Shown piece after piece: positions 51,445 through 60,948 of a DNA stretch of 64,000 bases. This DNA comes from 62-47 sp044463945 (lineage in GTDB: Bacteria; Pseudomonadota; Alphaproteobacteria; Rhizobiales; Xanthobacteraceae). Under the pieces are notes generated by a model. That model was not told where the DNA came from. It made no database searches and was given only the letters and a program-made list of their open reading frames with translations. The DNA lies in NCBI GenBank assembly GCA_044463945.1, contig JBIQLW010000020.1, positions 8,477 to 72,476 on the forward strand. Direction: 5' to 3'. Every line of letters begins with the position of its first letter. The first letter of the stretch is position 1. The position numbers and the translations under genes were made by a program.

Positions 51445-54400
51445 CTATTCCGCCGCGATCTGCCGCGCCACCGGCGGCGGGTTCTCCAGATCCTTCGCCA
51501 GTTGCGCGTGGCGCGCCTTGGCCTCCCGGATCGCCTTCTCCTTCACCGGCCCGTAGCCGCGAATGCGGTCCGGCAGCGACAGCAGTTCGACGGCGATATC
51601 GGCGTTCGCCGGCGACAGCAGCCGCAACACGGTGTCGACGTCGCGCTCGTAATCGACGATCAACTGGCGCTCGGTCTTGCGATCCTCGTTGTAGCCGAAG
51701 ATATCGAAGGCGGTGCCGCGCAGCCCCTTCATCCGCGCCAGCAGCCGGAACAGCGGCAGGATCCACGGGCCGAACTGCCGCTTCAGCGGCCGGCCCTGCA
51801 CGTCGAGGTCGGACGACAGGATCGGCGGCGCCAGGTTGAAGCTGATCTTGAAGTCGCCCTCGAACTGCTCGCGCAGCAGCTTGTCGAAGCTGCCGTCGGT
51901 GAACAGCCGCGCCACCTCGTACTCGTCCTTGTAGGCCAGCAGCTTGGCGTAGTTGATCGCCACCGCGCGCGGCAGCGCCTCGCCGAAGCCGCCGTCGTTC
52001 GCCGCCTTGCGGACGCGATCGACCAATGCGCGATACCGTGTGGCGAGCGCCGCGTTCTGGTAGTTGGTCAACAACACGGTGCGATGGGCGATGATCTCGT
52101 CGAGCGACATGGCCTCTAACGTCCTGGGCGCGGACGCCTGGTCCCGGCCCTCGATCATCTGCGCCAGCCGCGCCGGATCCGCCGCCGCCAGCCGTCCCAA
52201 CTGGAACGCCTGGGTATTCATCTTGATCGCGACGCCGTTGACCTCGATGGCCTGCAACAGCGCCTGCGCCGACAGCGGCAGCCGGCCCTGCTGATAGGCG
52301 TAGCCCATCATCATCATGTTGGTGGCGATGGCGTCGCCCAATAGCGCCTCCGCGACCTTGGTGAAATCCATGAACGCGGAATCTCGGGTCAGCGCGCCTT
52401 GCAGCACGCTGTTGACCTTGCGGTTCTGGAAATCGAAATCGCGGTTGCGGATGAAATCGGCGATCGGGATCAGGTGGGTGTTGACGACGCCGTGGGTGCG
52501 GCTGGAATCGCACAGCGTCAGCGTCTCCTTGGAAATCGCCATCACCTCGTCGGCGGCGATCAGGAGATCGGCCGAGCCGGTGACGATGCGCGAGGTCTTC
52601 ACATCGTCGGGGTTCTGCGACAGCCGCACATGGCTCAGCACCGCGCCGCCCTTCTGCGCCAGCCCCGACATGTCGAGGATCATGCTGGCCTTGCCCTCGA
52701 TATGCGCCGCCATGCCGAGCAGCGCGCCGATGGTCAGCACGCCGGTGCCGCCGACGCCGCCCACCGCGATGTTATACGGCCGGTCCAGCGACGGTCGCGA
52801 AGCTGGCTCCGGCAGGTCGCCGACCAGCGCGGACACGTCCATCGCCGCACGCTTGCGCAAGGTGCCGCCGTCGATATTGACGAACGACGGACAGAAGCCT
52901 TTGACGCACGAATAGTCCTTGTTGCAACTCGACTGGTTGATGGTGCGCTTGCGGCCGAGTTCGGTCTCCAGCGGCTCCACCGAGATGCAGTTCGACTGCA
53001 CCGAGCAGTCGCCGCAGCCCTCGCACACCGCCGGGTTGATAAACACCCGGCGCGCGGGATCCTCCATGATGCCGCGCTTGCGGCGGCGGCGCTTCTCGGC
53101 GGCGCAGGTCTGCACGAACACGATGGCCGAGCAGCCGGGCGTCTCGCGCAGCGTCTTCATCACGGTGTCGAGGTCGTCGCGGTGCGCAGTCTTGGTGCCG
53201 GGCGCGATGGTGGACGGCGGATAGGCGTCGGGGTTCTCCGACACCAGATAGATGTTGCGCACGCCCTCGCTGTGAAGCTGATAGGTGATCTGCTGCGGCG
53301 ACAGGTCGCCGTCGTGGCGCTGGCCGCCGGTCATGGCGACGGCGTCGTTGTAGAGGATCTTGTAGGTGATGTTGGCCTTGGAGGCCACCGCCTGCCGGAT
53401 CGCCAGGCTGCCCGAATGGAAATAGGTGCCGTCGCCGAGGTTGGCGAAGATGTGCTTCTCATTGGTGAACGGCGCGATGCCGACCCACGGCACGCCCTCG
53501 CCGCCCATGTGGGTGAAGGTCTCGGTGTTGCGGTCCATCCACAGCGACATGAAGTGGCAGCCGATGCCGGCCAGGGCGCGGCTGCCGTCCGGCACCTTGG
53601 TCGAGGTGTTGTGCGGGCAGCCGGAGCAGAAATACGGCGTGCGCGCGATCGGCACCGCCGGCTGCACCTGCGAGGCGGTGCGGCCGTGGAACCAGTCGGC
53701 ACGGCTGCGGATCAGCGCCGCGATCTCCGGATCGATCTCCATCGCCAGCAGGCGGTCGGCCATCGCGGTGGCGATGCTGGCGACGCCGAGTTCTTCCGCG
53801 AACGGCAGGAAGCGCTTGTCGTGATCATCCATCTTGCCGACGATGCGCGGGCGCACGTCGTCGCGCCAGTTGAACAGCTCCTGCTTGACCTGGTTCTCGA
53901 CGATCTCGCGGCGTTCCTCGACGATGAAGATTTCCTGCAAGCCGACCGCGAACTGCCGCACGCCTTCCGGCTCCAGCGGCCACGGCATCCCGATCTTGTA
54001 GAGCCGCAGGCCGATACGCGCCGCCACCTGCTCGGTGATGCCGAGTTCGCGCAACGCCTGCCGCACGTCCTCGTAGCTCTTGCCCGAGGCCATGATGCCG
54101 AACCGCGCGTTCGGCGAATCCATGGTGATGCGGTTGATCCTGTTGGCGCGGGCGAAGGCGATGGCCGCGAAGCCCTTATAGTCCTGCAAGCGACGGTCCT
54201 GCTCGTAGCGGTCGTCGGGCCAGCGCAGGTTGAGGCCGCCCGGCGGCATCTCGAAGTCGGTCGGGATCGCGAACGGCGTCAGCTCATCGGCGAGGTCGAT
54301 CTCGGCGGTCGTCTCCACCGTCTCGGTAATCACCTTCATGCCGACCCAGCAGCCGGAATAGCGCGACATCGCGATGCCGAGCAGCCCCATCTGGATCATC

Positions 54401-54939
54401 TCGTGGATGCTCGACGGATAGAGATACGGCATCAAGGCCGAGATGAAGGCGTGGTCCGACTGATGCGGCACCGTCGACGACTTGGCGCCGTGATCGTCGC
54501 CGGCGAGACACAGCACGCCGCCGTTCTTCGCCGAACCCGCCGCGTTGCCGTGGCGGAAGACGTCGCCGCAGCGATCGACGCCGGGGCCCTTGCCGTACCA
54601 GATGCCGACGATGCCGTCGTACTTCGCCCCCGGCGACAGGTTGAGTTGCTGCGAGCCCCAGATCGCGGTGGCGGCGAGATCCTCGTTGACGCCGGGCTGG
54701 AATTTGACGTTGTACTGTTCGAGGTGCCTGCGCGCCGCCATCAACTGCTGATCGTAGCCGCCGAGCGGCGAGCCGCGATAGCCCGTGACCAGACCGGCGG
54801 TGTTGAGGCCGCTCGCGCGGTCGCGCCGGATCTGCGCCATCGGCAGCCGGACCAGCGCCTGAATGCCCGTGAGAAAGATGTGACCGGAGTCTTGAGTGTA
54901 TTTCTGATCGAGACTGATCGGACCTTGGTTGATGCCCAT
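51445..54939 (-). CDS. Indolepyruvate:ferredoxin oxidoreductase, fused subunits
   Basis: 1164 residues. The N-terminal third is the pyruvate-oxidoreductase PP/alpha domain (GIQALVRLPMAQIRRDRASG, TAGLVTGYRGSPLGGYDQQL). A TPP-binding part follows (CSGCPHNTSTKVPDGSRALA, FANLGDGTYFHSGSLAIRQA). A [4Fe-4S]-type cysteine cluster lies in NPAVCEGCGDCSVQSNCIS and SSCNKDYSCVKGFCPSF. The gamma-type domain follows (AVGGVGGTGVLTIGALLGMA). It decarboxylates aryl-pyruvates (or other 2-oxoacids) to acyl-CoA with ferredoxin reduction. The start at 54939 has a GAGGGC site. Confidence 0.93.
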   Translation of the reverse strand: MGINQGPISLDQKYTQDSGHIFLTGIQALVRLPMAQIRRDRASGLNTAGLVTGYRGSPLGGYDQQLMAARRHLEQYNVKFQPGVNEDLAATAIWGSQQLNLSPGAKYDGIVGIWYGKGPGVDRCGDVFRHGNAAGSAKNGGVLCLAGDDHGAKSSTVPHQSDHAFISALMPYLYPSSIHEMIQMGLLGIAMSRYSGCWVGMKVITETVETTAEIDLADELTPFAIPTDFEMPPGGLNLRWPDDRYEQDRRLQDYKGFAAIAFARANRINRITMDSPNARFGIMASGKSYEDVRQALRELGITEQVAARIGLRLYKIGMPWPLEPEGVRQFAVGLQEIFIVEERREIVENQVKQELFNWRDDVRPRIVGKMDDHDKRFLPFAEELGVASIATAMADRLLAMEIDPEIAALIRSRADWFHGRTASQVQPAVPIARTPYFCSGCPHNTSTKVPDGSRALAGIGCHFMSLWMDRNTETFTHMGGEGVPWVGIAPFTNEKHIFANLGDGTYFHSGSLAIRQAVASKANITYKILYNDAVAMTGGQRHDGDLSPQQITYQLHSEGVRNIYLVSENPDAYPPSTIAPGTKTAHRDDLDTVMKTLRETPGCSAIVFVQTCAAEKRRRRKRGIMEDPARRVFINPAVCEGCGDCSVQSNCISVEPLETELGRKRTINQSSCNKDYSCVKGFCPSFVNIDGGTLRKRAAMDVSALVGDLPEPASRPSLDRPYNIAVGGVGGTGVLTIGALLGMAAHIEGKASMILDMSGLAQKGGAVLSHVRLSQNPDDVKTSRIVTGSADLLIAADEVMAISKETLTLCDSSRTHGVVNTHLIPIADFIRNRDFDFQNRKVNSVLQGALTRDSAFMDFTKVAEALLGDAIATNMMMMGYAYQQGRLPLSAQALLQAIEVNGVAIKMNTQAFQLGRLAAADPARLAQMIEGRDQASAPRTLEAMSLDEIIAHRTVLLTNYQNAALATRYRALVDRVRKAANDGGFGEALPRAVAINYAKLLAYKDEYEVARLFTDGSFDKLLREQFEGDFKISFNLAPPILSSDLDVQGRPLKRQFGPWILPLFRLLARMKGLRGTAFDIFGYNEDRKTERQLIVDYERDVDTVLRLLSPANADIAVELLSLPDRIRGYGPVKEKAIREAKARHAQLAKDLENPPPVARQIAAE

Positions 54940-55327
54940 TCCGCCCTCTTATTGCACCCGCCGGAGGTGAGTTCTTGTCGATGGTGGTATCGCCTTTAGA
55001 ACCAGTCTACGTCGCTTTTCCGCCGCAAGGTAAGACAAATCTCCGCCATCGGACGGCTTGCGCGCGCATCATAATTTCATTGCGGAAACCGCATGTTTCA
55101 TTGTGAAAGATGTCGTTCGCCGCGCGTTTTTGCACACGGCGTTGCGCGGCTCCGTCGGACGGCGCGCCGGGATCGCTATTTTGCACCGCGGCAAAGCCCG
55201 CGAGCGCGATGACAACGATGGAATCAGGCAGCAGCGGCCGCGCCGGGATGCCCTCCGCCGCATGTTCCGCCGGAACGCTTCGCGACCTCTGGCATTGACC
55301 CTGAGCAGAGAGAGGAGCGCAGCAACC
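54940..55327. other. Divergent promoter region without a gene
   Basis: 388 bases between the divergent oxidoreductase and small membrane protein genes. I see no gene or RNA. The sequence GAGAGAGGAGC just before 55328 is the ribosome binding site of the following gene. Confidence 0.5.
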
Positions 55328-55774
55328 ATGGCCCAGGACCGCGACCCTAACGATCCGTTCCGACCCGCACGCAGCGATGAGGCGCTTTCCGATGCGCCGT
55401 TCCTCGACAACGAGTTGCAGCCCGATCCTGAACTGTCGGAGGGGCCGGCCAGTCCTACCCGCATCGCGATGTATGCGGTCGCAGCGGCGGTGATTCTGGG
55501 TGCGCTGTTCTACGGCCTGAACTCCGGCGAACAGACCACCACGACCCCCGGCGCGACGCCGACCGCGCAAACCACCGCGCCGACATCGACGCCGAAGTCC
55601 GATCGCGGCAACGTCAACCCGAACCTGGCCGACCAGACCAAGCCGCCGGTGGCGCCGGGCGTGCGCGATGTCACGCCCTACAACACCGGGCCCGGCGTGA
55701 CGACCGGCACGGCGCCGGCGCAGCCGCAATCGTCCTCACCGCCGGCAAGCAATGGCAGCAAGACGCAGCAGTAA
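55328..55774 (+). CDS. Small membrane protein with a Pro/Thr-rich exported tail
   Basis: 148 residues. A soluble acidic start (AQDRDPNDPFRPARSDEALS), one membrane helix (IAMYAVAAAVILGALFYGL), then a low-complexity tail rich in Thr, Pro and Ala (TTTTPGATPTAQTTAPTSTP) that would be periplasmic. No known domain. The ATG at 55328 is chosen for its upstream GAGAGGAG. A hairpin lies downstream between it and the converging gene. Confidence 0.7.
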   Translation: MAQDRDPNDPFRPARSDEALSDAPFLDNELQPDPELSEGPASPTRIAMYAVAAAVILGALFYGLNSGEQTTTTPGATPTAQTTAPTSTPKSDRGNVNPNLADQTKPPVAPGVRDVTPYNTGPGVTTGTAPAQPQSSSPPASNGSKTQQ

Positions 55775-55841
55775 CCCGTCTGGACTCGTTCCCGGTGGGA
55801 TTGAACGCTCCAACTAACAGCAACGGATGATCGCCAATAGC

Positions 55842-55870
55842 AGCGGGGTGTGTTCACGATGCACCCCGCT
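55842..55870. terminator. Bidirectional terminator hairpin
   Basis: AGCGGGGTG (55842-55850) pairs with CACCCCGCT (55862-55870) around an 11-base loop, between the ends of two converging genes (55774 and 55885). The short T-rich GTCGTTGTGT follows on the + strand. Confidence 0.6.
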
Positions 55871-55884
55871 GTCGTTGTGTCCGG

Positions 55885-56703
55885 TCAGACGCCAAACATC
55901 TTGTTCAGGTCGGCGGCCGGATAGCCGTCCGCGAACGAGGCGAACGAGCCGTTCTCGGCGATGTCGCGCGCGGATCGCATCAATGCGCCCCACGCGGCAC
56001 GCGCCAGCGCGCCGCCGACGCTGATGCGGCGCACGCCGAGTTCGGCCGCTTCCGCGACTGTCAGGCCGGGCCAGCCGATCAAAAGATTGACCGGCTTGGG
56101 TGCGACAGCCTTCACCACCGCCGAAATCTGCTCCGGCGTGCGGATGCCGGGGGCGTAAAGGCAATCGGCCCCCGCCTCGGCATAGGCGACGAGGCGGTCC
56201 AGCACCCTATCGAGATCGCCCTGCCCGACGAAAAAGTCCTCGCACCGCCCGATCAGCATCACGTCAGCGTCGCTGGCGTCGATTGCCGCCCGTGAGGCGG
56301 CGATGCGCTCGATCGCCAGCGAGCGCTCGTAGAGCGGCCGCGTCTTGTCGCCGGTGGAATCCTCGATCGACAGTCCGGCGACGCCAGTGGCGATCGCCCG
56401 CGTCACGTTCGCCGCCACGGCGTCCGGCGCATCGGCGAACCCGCCCTCGAAGTCGGCATTGACCGGCAGATCGACGGCGGCGCAAAGCCGGCTCAGATGG
56501 TCGATCACGTCGTCGCAGGTCACCTTGTTGTCGGCGCGTCCGGTCGACCACGCATAGCCGGCACTGGTCGAGGCCAGCGCCTTGAATCCGAGATGCTGCA
56601 AGGCGCGCGCGGAGCCCGCGTCCCACGGATTCGGGATCACGAAACAACCGCTTTGATGCAACCGGCGGAACGCCGCGCGCTTCTCCGAAACCGATATCGC
56701 CAT
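55885..56703 (-). CDS. Isocitrate lyase / PEP mutase family protein
   Basis: 272 residues from ATG 56703. Seen: CFVIPNPWDAGSARALQHLG, LASTSAGYAWSTGRADNKVT, LPVNADFEGGFADAPDAVAA (metal-binding acidic residues) and GLSIEDSTGD. The family covers oxaloacetate hydrolase, PEP mutase and 2-methylisocitrate lyase-like enzymes. A lyase acting on a 2-hydroxy or 2-oxo diacid is likely; exact substrate not known. Confidence 0.9.
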   Translation of the reverse strand: MAISVSEKRAAFRRLHQSGCFVIPNPWDAGSARALQHLGFKALASTSAGYAWSTGRADNKVTCDDVIDHLSRLCAAVDLPVNADFEGGFADAPDAVAANVTRAIATGVAGLSIEDSTGDKTRPLYERSLAIERIAASRAAIDASDADVMLIGRCEDFFVGQGDLDRVLDRLVAYAEAGADCLYAPGIRTPEQISAVVKAVAPKPVNLLIGWPGLTVAEAAELGVRRISVGGALARAAWGALMRSARDIAENGSFASFADGYPAADLNKMFGV

Positions 56704-56791
56704 CGCCTGCCATCCTTCACGATTTTTGCGGGATACTATCACATAATCGGCGGCCATGCTTCGGTTCGCGCCGAACCGTTCGCGCGGGCCG

Positions 56792-57424
56792 TCAATGCAG
56801 GTTGGCGTCGTAGACGAACTTCGGCATCTCCCATTTGAAGGCGATGGCCAGCAGCCGGAACGTCAGCCCGATCGCCAGCGTCGCCAGCACCACGAGGTCG
56901 TGGTTGAGCTGCAACCAGACCCCGCCGACATAGACGATGCCGACCGCCACCGAGACGCTGGCGTAAAGCTCGCTGCGAAACAGCAGCGGCACGTCGTTGC
57001 ACAGCACGTCGCGCAGCACGCCGCCGACGCAGCCGGTAATCATGCCGGAGACGATGACGATGAGCAGCGGCACCTGCATCGTCAGCGCGACGTCGCAGCC
57101 GAGGATGGTAAACACCACGAGCCCGATGGCGTCCAGCACCAGAAAGGTCATGCGCAGCCGCTGCATGAAACGCGCGATCGCGATCGTCAGCAAAGCGGAG
57201 ACGGCGGTGAGCCCGAGCAGCCACGGATGCGCGACCCACAACAGCGGGTGATGCCCGAGCAGCACGTCGCGCACCGAGCCGCCGCCGAGCGCGGTGACGC
57301 AGCCGAGCAGCGCCACGCCCATCCAGTCCATGTTGCGCCGGCCGGCGGCGAGCGCCGCGGTCATGGCCTCGGCCACGAAGCCCACCAGCGCCAGCGCATA
57401 GAGGATCGTATCGCTGTGCTGCAT
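56792..57424 (-). CDS. TRIC/YadS-family membrane channel
   Basis: 210 residues with seven hydrophobic segments arranged as two repeats. Each repeat has the Gly-rich kink: TALGGGSVRDVLLG in the first and GCVGGVLRDVLCND in the second. Bacterial TRIC relatives (formerly UPF0126) form trimeric cation channels. No operon partner evident. Confidence 0.92.
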   Translation of the reverse strand: MQHSDTILYALALVGFVAEAMTAALAAGRRNMDWMGVALLGCVTALGGGSVRDVLLGHHPLLWVAHPWLLGLTAVSALLTIAIARFMQRLRMTFLVLDAIGLVVFTILGCDVALTMQVPLLIVIVSGMITGCVGGVLRDVLCNDVPLLFRSELYASVSVAVGIVYVGGVWLQLNHDLVVLATLAIGLTFRLLAIAFKWEMPKFVYDANLH

Positions 57425-57466
57425 GAATCCCCCCGGACGCGCGGCCCCCGGCGCGGCTCCGGCCGC

Positions 57467-58999
57467 CTACAGCGGCAGGTTGTCGTGCTTCTTCGCCGGG
57501 ATCTCGACCTTCTTGTCGCGCAGCATGGCGAGGGCGCGGGCGATGCGTCGGCGCGTCGAATGCGGCATGATGACGTCGTCGATGTAGCCGCGCTCGGCGG
57601 CGATGAACGGCGACAGGAAACGATCCTCGTATTCCCTGGTGCGCGCCGCGATCTTGTCGGGATCGTTCATGTCCTGACGGAAGATGATCTCGACCGCGCC
57701 CTTGGCGCCCATCACCGCGATCTGCGCGGTCGGCCAGGCGTAGTTCATGTCGGCGCCGATCTCCTTCGAGGCCATCACGTCGAACGCGCCGCCGTAAGCC
57801 TTGCGGGTGATGACGGTGACCAGCGGCACGGTGCATTGCGAATAGGCGAACAGCAGCTTCGCGCCGTGCTTGATGAGGCCGCCGTATTCCTGCGCGGTGC
57901 CGGGCAAAAATCCCGGCACGTCGACGAAGGTCACGATCGGAATGTTGAAGGCGTCGCAAAAACGGACAAAGCGCGCCGCCTTGCGCGAGGCGTCACTGTC
58001 GAGCACGCCGGCCAGCACCATCGGCTGGTTGGCGACGAAGCCCACGGTGCGGCCGGCGATGCGGCCGAAGCCGGTGACGATGTTCTTGGCGAAGGTCGGG
58101 GCCAGTTCAAAAAAGTCGCCCTCGTCCACCACCTTGAGGATCAGCTCCTTGATGTCGTAGGGCACGTTCGGATTGTCGGGGACCAGCGTATCGAGCGAGT
58201 TGTCCACCCGCTCGATGTCGTCGAAGCTCGGCCATTCCGGCACGCCGTCGGCGTTGTTGGACGGCAGGAAGTTGAGCAGTCGGCGCATCTGCAACAGCGT
58301 CTCGACGTCGTTGTCGAAAGCACCGTCGGCGATCGAGGAGCGCGTGGCGTGAACCGATGCGCCGCCGAGTTCTTCCGCCGTCACCACCTCGTTGGTCACC
58401 GTCTTCACCACGTCGGGCCCGGTGACGAACATGTAGCTGGTGTCCTTCACCATGAAGATGAAGTCGGTCATCGCCGGCGAATAGACGTCGCCGCCGGCGC
58501 ACGGCCCCATGATGACGCTGATCTGCGGGATGACGCCGGACGCCTGCACGTTGCGGCGGAACACGTAGGAGTAGCCGGCGAGCGCCGCCACGCCCTCCTG
58601 GATGCGCGCGCCGCCGGCGTCGTAGAGGCCGACGATGGGCGCGCGCGCCTTCATCGCCATGTCCTGCAACTTGGTGATCTTGAGCGCGTGGGTTTCCGAC
58701 AGCGAGCCGCCGAACACGGTAAAGTCCTTGGCGAAGACGAAGACCTTGCGGCCGTTGACGGTGCCCCAGCCGGTCACCACGCCGTCGCCGGGGATGCGGG
58801 TCTTCTCCATGCCGAACTCGGTCGAGCGGTGCTCGACGAACATGTCAAACTCCTCGAACGAGCCCTTGTCGAGCAGCACCTCGATGCGCTCGCGCGCCGT
58901 CAGCTTGCCGCGCTTGTGCTGTGCCTCGATGCGCTTTTCGCCACCGCCGAGTTTCGCGCCGGCGCGGCGCGCTTCGAGAGATTTCAGAATGTCGATCAT
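57467..58999 (-). CDS. pccB: Acyl-CoA carboxylase beta subunit (propionyl-CoA carboxylase type)
   Basis: 510 residues, the length of PccB. The carboxyltransferase halves show MKARAPIVGLYDAGGARIQE, ISVIMGPCAGGDVYSPAMTD, LPSNNADGVPEWPSFDDIER and VTVITRKAYGGAFDVMASKE, ending ALAMLRDKKVEIPAKKHDN. It transfers carboxyl from biotin to propionyl-CoA (or a similar acyl-CoA). The biotin carboxylase partner is not in this window. Confidence 0.93.
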   Translation of the reverse strand: MIDILKSLEARRAGAKLGGGEKRIEAQHKRGKLTARERIEVLLDKGSFEEFDMFVEHRSTEFGMEKTRIPGDGVVTGWGTVNGRKVFVFAKDFTVFGGSLSETHALKITKLQDMAMKARAPIVGLYDAGGARIQEGVAALAGYSYVFRRNVQASGVIPQISVIMGPCAGGDVYSPAMTDFIFMVKDTSYMFVTGPDVVKTVTNEVVTAEELGGASVHATRSSIADGAFDNDVETLLQMRRLLNFLPSNNADGVPEWPSFDDIERVDNSLDTLVPDNPNVPYDIKELILKVVDEGDFFELAPTFAKNIVTGFGRIAGRTVGFVANQPMVLAGVLDSDASRKAARFVRFCDAFNIPIVTFVDVPGFLPGTAQEYGGLIKHGAKLLFAYSQCTVPLVTVITRKAYGGAFDVMASKEIGADMNYAWPTAQIAVMGAKGAVEIIFRQDMNDPDKIAARTREYEDRFLSPFIAAERGYIDDVIMPHSTRRRIARALAMLRDKKVEIPAKKHDNLPL

Positions 59000-59157
59000 C
59001 AGGTCCCAGCCATCGGTGGGGGGCGCCGCCGCGCCCCCGTTTTGCGTGATGGCGGCTTTCTATCATGCGGGCTTGAGGGATGGAAACCGGGGACCTGATG
59101 CAATTGCCGGCCAAAATCCCTATGCTTGGCGCGCGTTATCCCCCAAGGAGACAAGAC

Positions 59158-59574
59158 ATGACTGCCGATGCCGCCGAATCCGCCACTGGCGCCGCCACTG
59201 GCGGGGTCAACACCCTGCTGCGGATCGAGGGCCTGACGCTGTTCGCCGGCATGACGCTGCTTTACGGCCTGTGGGGCGGCTCGTGGTGGATTTACGCGGC
59301 GCTGTTCTTCGTGCCGGACCTGAGCTTCCTCGCCTATCTGGCGGGGCCGCGGGCGGGCGCTGCGGCCTACAACGCCATGCACACCTACCTGCCCTCGCTG
59401 GTGCTGTCGGTGATCGGCTTCGCCCTGGTGATGCCGATGACGCTGTCGGTGGCGATGATCTGGATGGCCCATATCGGGATCGACCGGGCGCTCGGCTACG
59501 GGCTGAAATACGACGCCGGCTTCGGCTTCACCCATCTCGGCCGGATCGGCAAGGCGGCGCGCGGGGGCGCCTGA
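59158..59574 (+). CDS. DUF4260 membrane protein
   Basis: 138 residues from ATG 59158, behind AAGGAGACAAG. LLRIEGLTLFAGMTLLYGLW, WWIYAALFFVPDLSFLAYLA and ALGYGLKYDAGFGFTHLGRI match DUF4260. Three or four membrane helices. Function unknown. The intergenic repeat copy 2 follows. Confidence 0.85.
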   Translation: MTADAAESATGAATGGVNTLLRIEGLTLFAGMTLLYGLWGGSWWIYAALFFVPDLSFLAYLAGPRAGAAAYNAMHTYLPSLVLSVIGFALVMPMTLSVAMIWMAHIGIDRALGYGLKYDAGFGFTHLGRIGKAARGGA

Positions 59575-59650
59575 GGCCGCCCGCGTCCCGGAGCGAAGCG
59601 GCGCAAGAGCCAGCGTGGTGTCTCGAAGACGTCATCCCGAGAACCCGTCT

Positions 59651-59736
59651 GGAAACGAGGCGTCATCGTCCGCGAAGGTGGACGATCCCGTAACCCTTGA
59701 CCTCCGGGCGTACTGGATACCCGCCTTCGCGGGTAT
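59651..59736. repeat. Dispersed intergenic repeat, copy 2
   Basis: Shares the 23-base block (59651-59673) and the terminal hairpin plus GACGGTTTTCGTG tail with copy 1. The hairpin arms here are ATACCCGC (59717-59724) and GCGGGTAT (59729-59736) around CTTC. The internal part is shorter than in copy 1. Confidence 0.75.
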
Positions 59737-59769
59737 GACGGTTTTCGTGTTGCCTCGCAAACCACCGCT

Positions 59770-60615
59770 TCAAATCGCGCCGATGTCGCCGAGCAGCTGC
59801 TTCGCCAGCGTCATTCGTGCCGTCATGTGACGCGGCTCGCGGATGTCGAGATTGAGCGCGAACACGGTCTGTCCGCCGCCGGCTTTCTCGGCCCAGCCGA
59901 CCAGCCAGCCGACCGAGGCGCTCGGCCCGCCCTCGCCGGTGCGGTCGTCGATCCCCACAAGCCCGGTCTTGTAGCGGATCACCGCCTCGCCGGCCTTCTC
60001 CACCGGCAGGATATCGCGGGTCAGGGTCTGGCTGCGCTTTGATACCGGCAGCGCGCCGCGCCGCAGCCGGTCGAGAAAGTCGATCTGCTGCATCGGGTCG
60101 ATCCGCATCGCGCCGGTGAGCCAGAAGCGGTCGATGCCGCCGCCGATATCCTTGTTGCCGTAGTCGAGCGCCCTGACGTAGCTCTGCATCCGCTCCGCGC
60201 CGATCCGCCGCGCGATCTCCTGATAGACCGGCACGGCTGACGCCGCGATCGCGGAACGCAGCGTGTGATCCCTGTTCCAGTCGGGAAACGGCCGTTTGAC
60301 GCCGTCCCACTTGAACACGTCCTTGTCGGGGTCGGCCACCACGCCGGTTTCCAGCGCGATCAGCGAATTGGGAATCTTGAAGGTCGAGGCCGGCAGGATC
60401 GCCTCGCCCGAGCGCGTCGAGTCGCTGGCGACGATCGAATAGTCGTCGGTCAGATAGCCGACGAAGGTGCCCGCCGTGCCGGCCTCGTCGAAGCGTTTGG
60501 CGAGATCGTCGCGGATCTGGCCGCGCGGCTGCGCGACATCGGCGCGGACGGTGCGCGGGAGCGCGGCCACGGCGGCAAGGCAAGCGAGGGCGTGGCGGCG
60601 GCTGAGCATCGGCAT
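59770..60615 (-). CDS. Class D (OXA-type) beta-lactamase
   Basis: 281 residues from ATG 60615, with a twin-arginine-like signal (LSRRHALACLAAVAALPRTV). Class D motifs in order: ILPASTFKIPNSLIALETG (STFK, nucleophile Ser and carbamylated Lys), AIAASAVPVYQEIARRIG (SxV), RALDYGNKDIGGG (YGN), IDRFWL and VIRYKTGLVGIDD (KTG). All catalytic motifs are intact, so a periplasmic penicillin-hydrolysing enzyme is likely, probably a chromosomal intrinsic gene given its core setting. Confidence 0.92.
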   Translation of the reverse strand: MPMLSRRHALACLAAVAALPRTVRADVAQPRGQIRDDLAKRFDEAGTAGTFVGYLTDDYSIVASDSTRSGEAILPASTFKIPNSLIALETGVVADPDKDVFKWDGVKRPFPDWNRDHTLRSAIAASAVPVYQEIARRIGAERMQSYVRALDYGNKDIGGGIDRFWLTGAMRIDPMQQIDFLDRLRRGALPVSKRSQTLTRDILPVEKAGEAVIRYKTGLVGIDDRTGEGGPSASVGWLVGWAEKAGGGQTVFALNLDIREPRHMTARMTLAKQLLGDIGAI

Positions 60616-60675
60616 GTCCGGCGTCTGGAAGCGGGTGCGGGTTACTCTCGGCGGCATCGTGGTCAAACAATGACC

Positions 60676-60948
60676 TCAGCGCCCGCGCCCCGACAGCCGG
60701 AGCACGAACACCAGCACCTCGGCCACCGCCCTGTAAAGCTCGGCCGGAATTTCGTCGCCGAGTTCGACATTGGCGAGCGCGCCGGCCAGCACCTCGTTCT
60801 CCTCGATGGGAACGTCATGGGCCTTGGCGACCTCGATGATCTTGTCGCCGAGCGCGCCGCGCCCCTTGGCCACCACGCGCGGCGCGCCGGCATGGTCGTA
60901 TTCCAGCGCGACCGCCAGCCGGTCCTTCGCGTCCCGCGCCTGCGTCAT
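60676..60948 (-). CDS. FlhB C-terminal-like (FlhB2/EscU-type) protein
   Basis: 90 residues. LAVALEYDHAGAPRVVAKGR, ALGDKIIEVAKAHDVPIEEN and VLAGALANVELGDEIPAELY match the cytoplasmic C-terminal domain of FlhB without its membrane part. The NPTH autocleavage site is absent. The start overlaps the FliK-like stop (TGATG). FlhB-tail proteins paired with FliK-like proteins are widespread and may tune export specificity. Confidence 0.9.
   Translation of the reverse strand: MTQARDAKDRLAVALEYDHAGAPRVVAKGRGALGDKIIEVAKAHDVPIEENEVLAGALANVELGDEIPAELYRAVAEVLVFVLRLSGRGR

Noticed and set aside
52399..54999. An 866-codon + strand frame opposite the indolepyruvate oxidoreductase gene
   Set aside because: Same antisense high-GC artefact; no recognisable domain.
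56756..59098. A 780-codon + strand frame opposite the TRIC and carboxylase genes
   Set aside because: Antisense shadow with no motifs; it spans two certain minus-strand genes.
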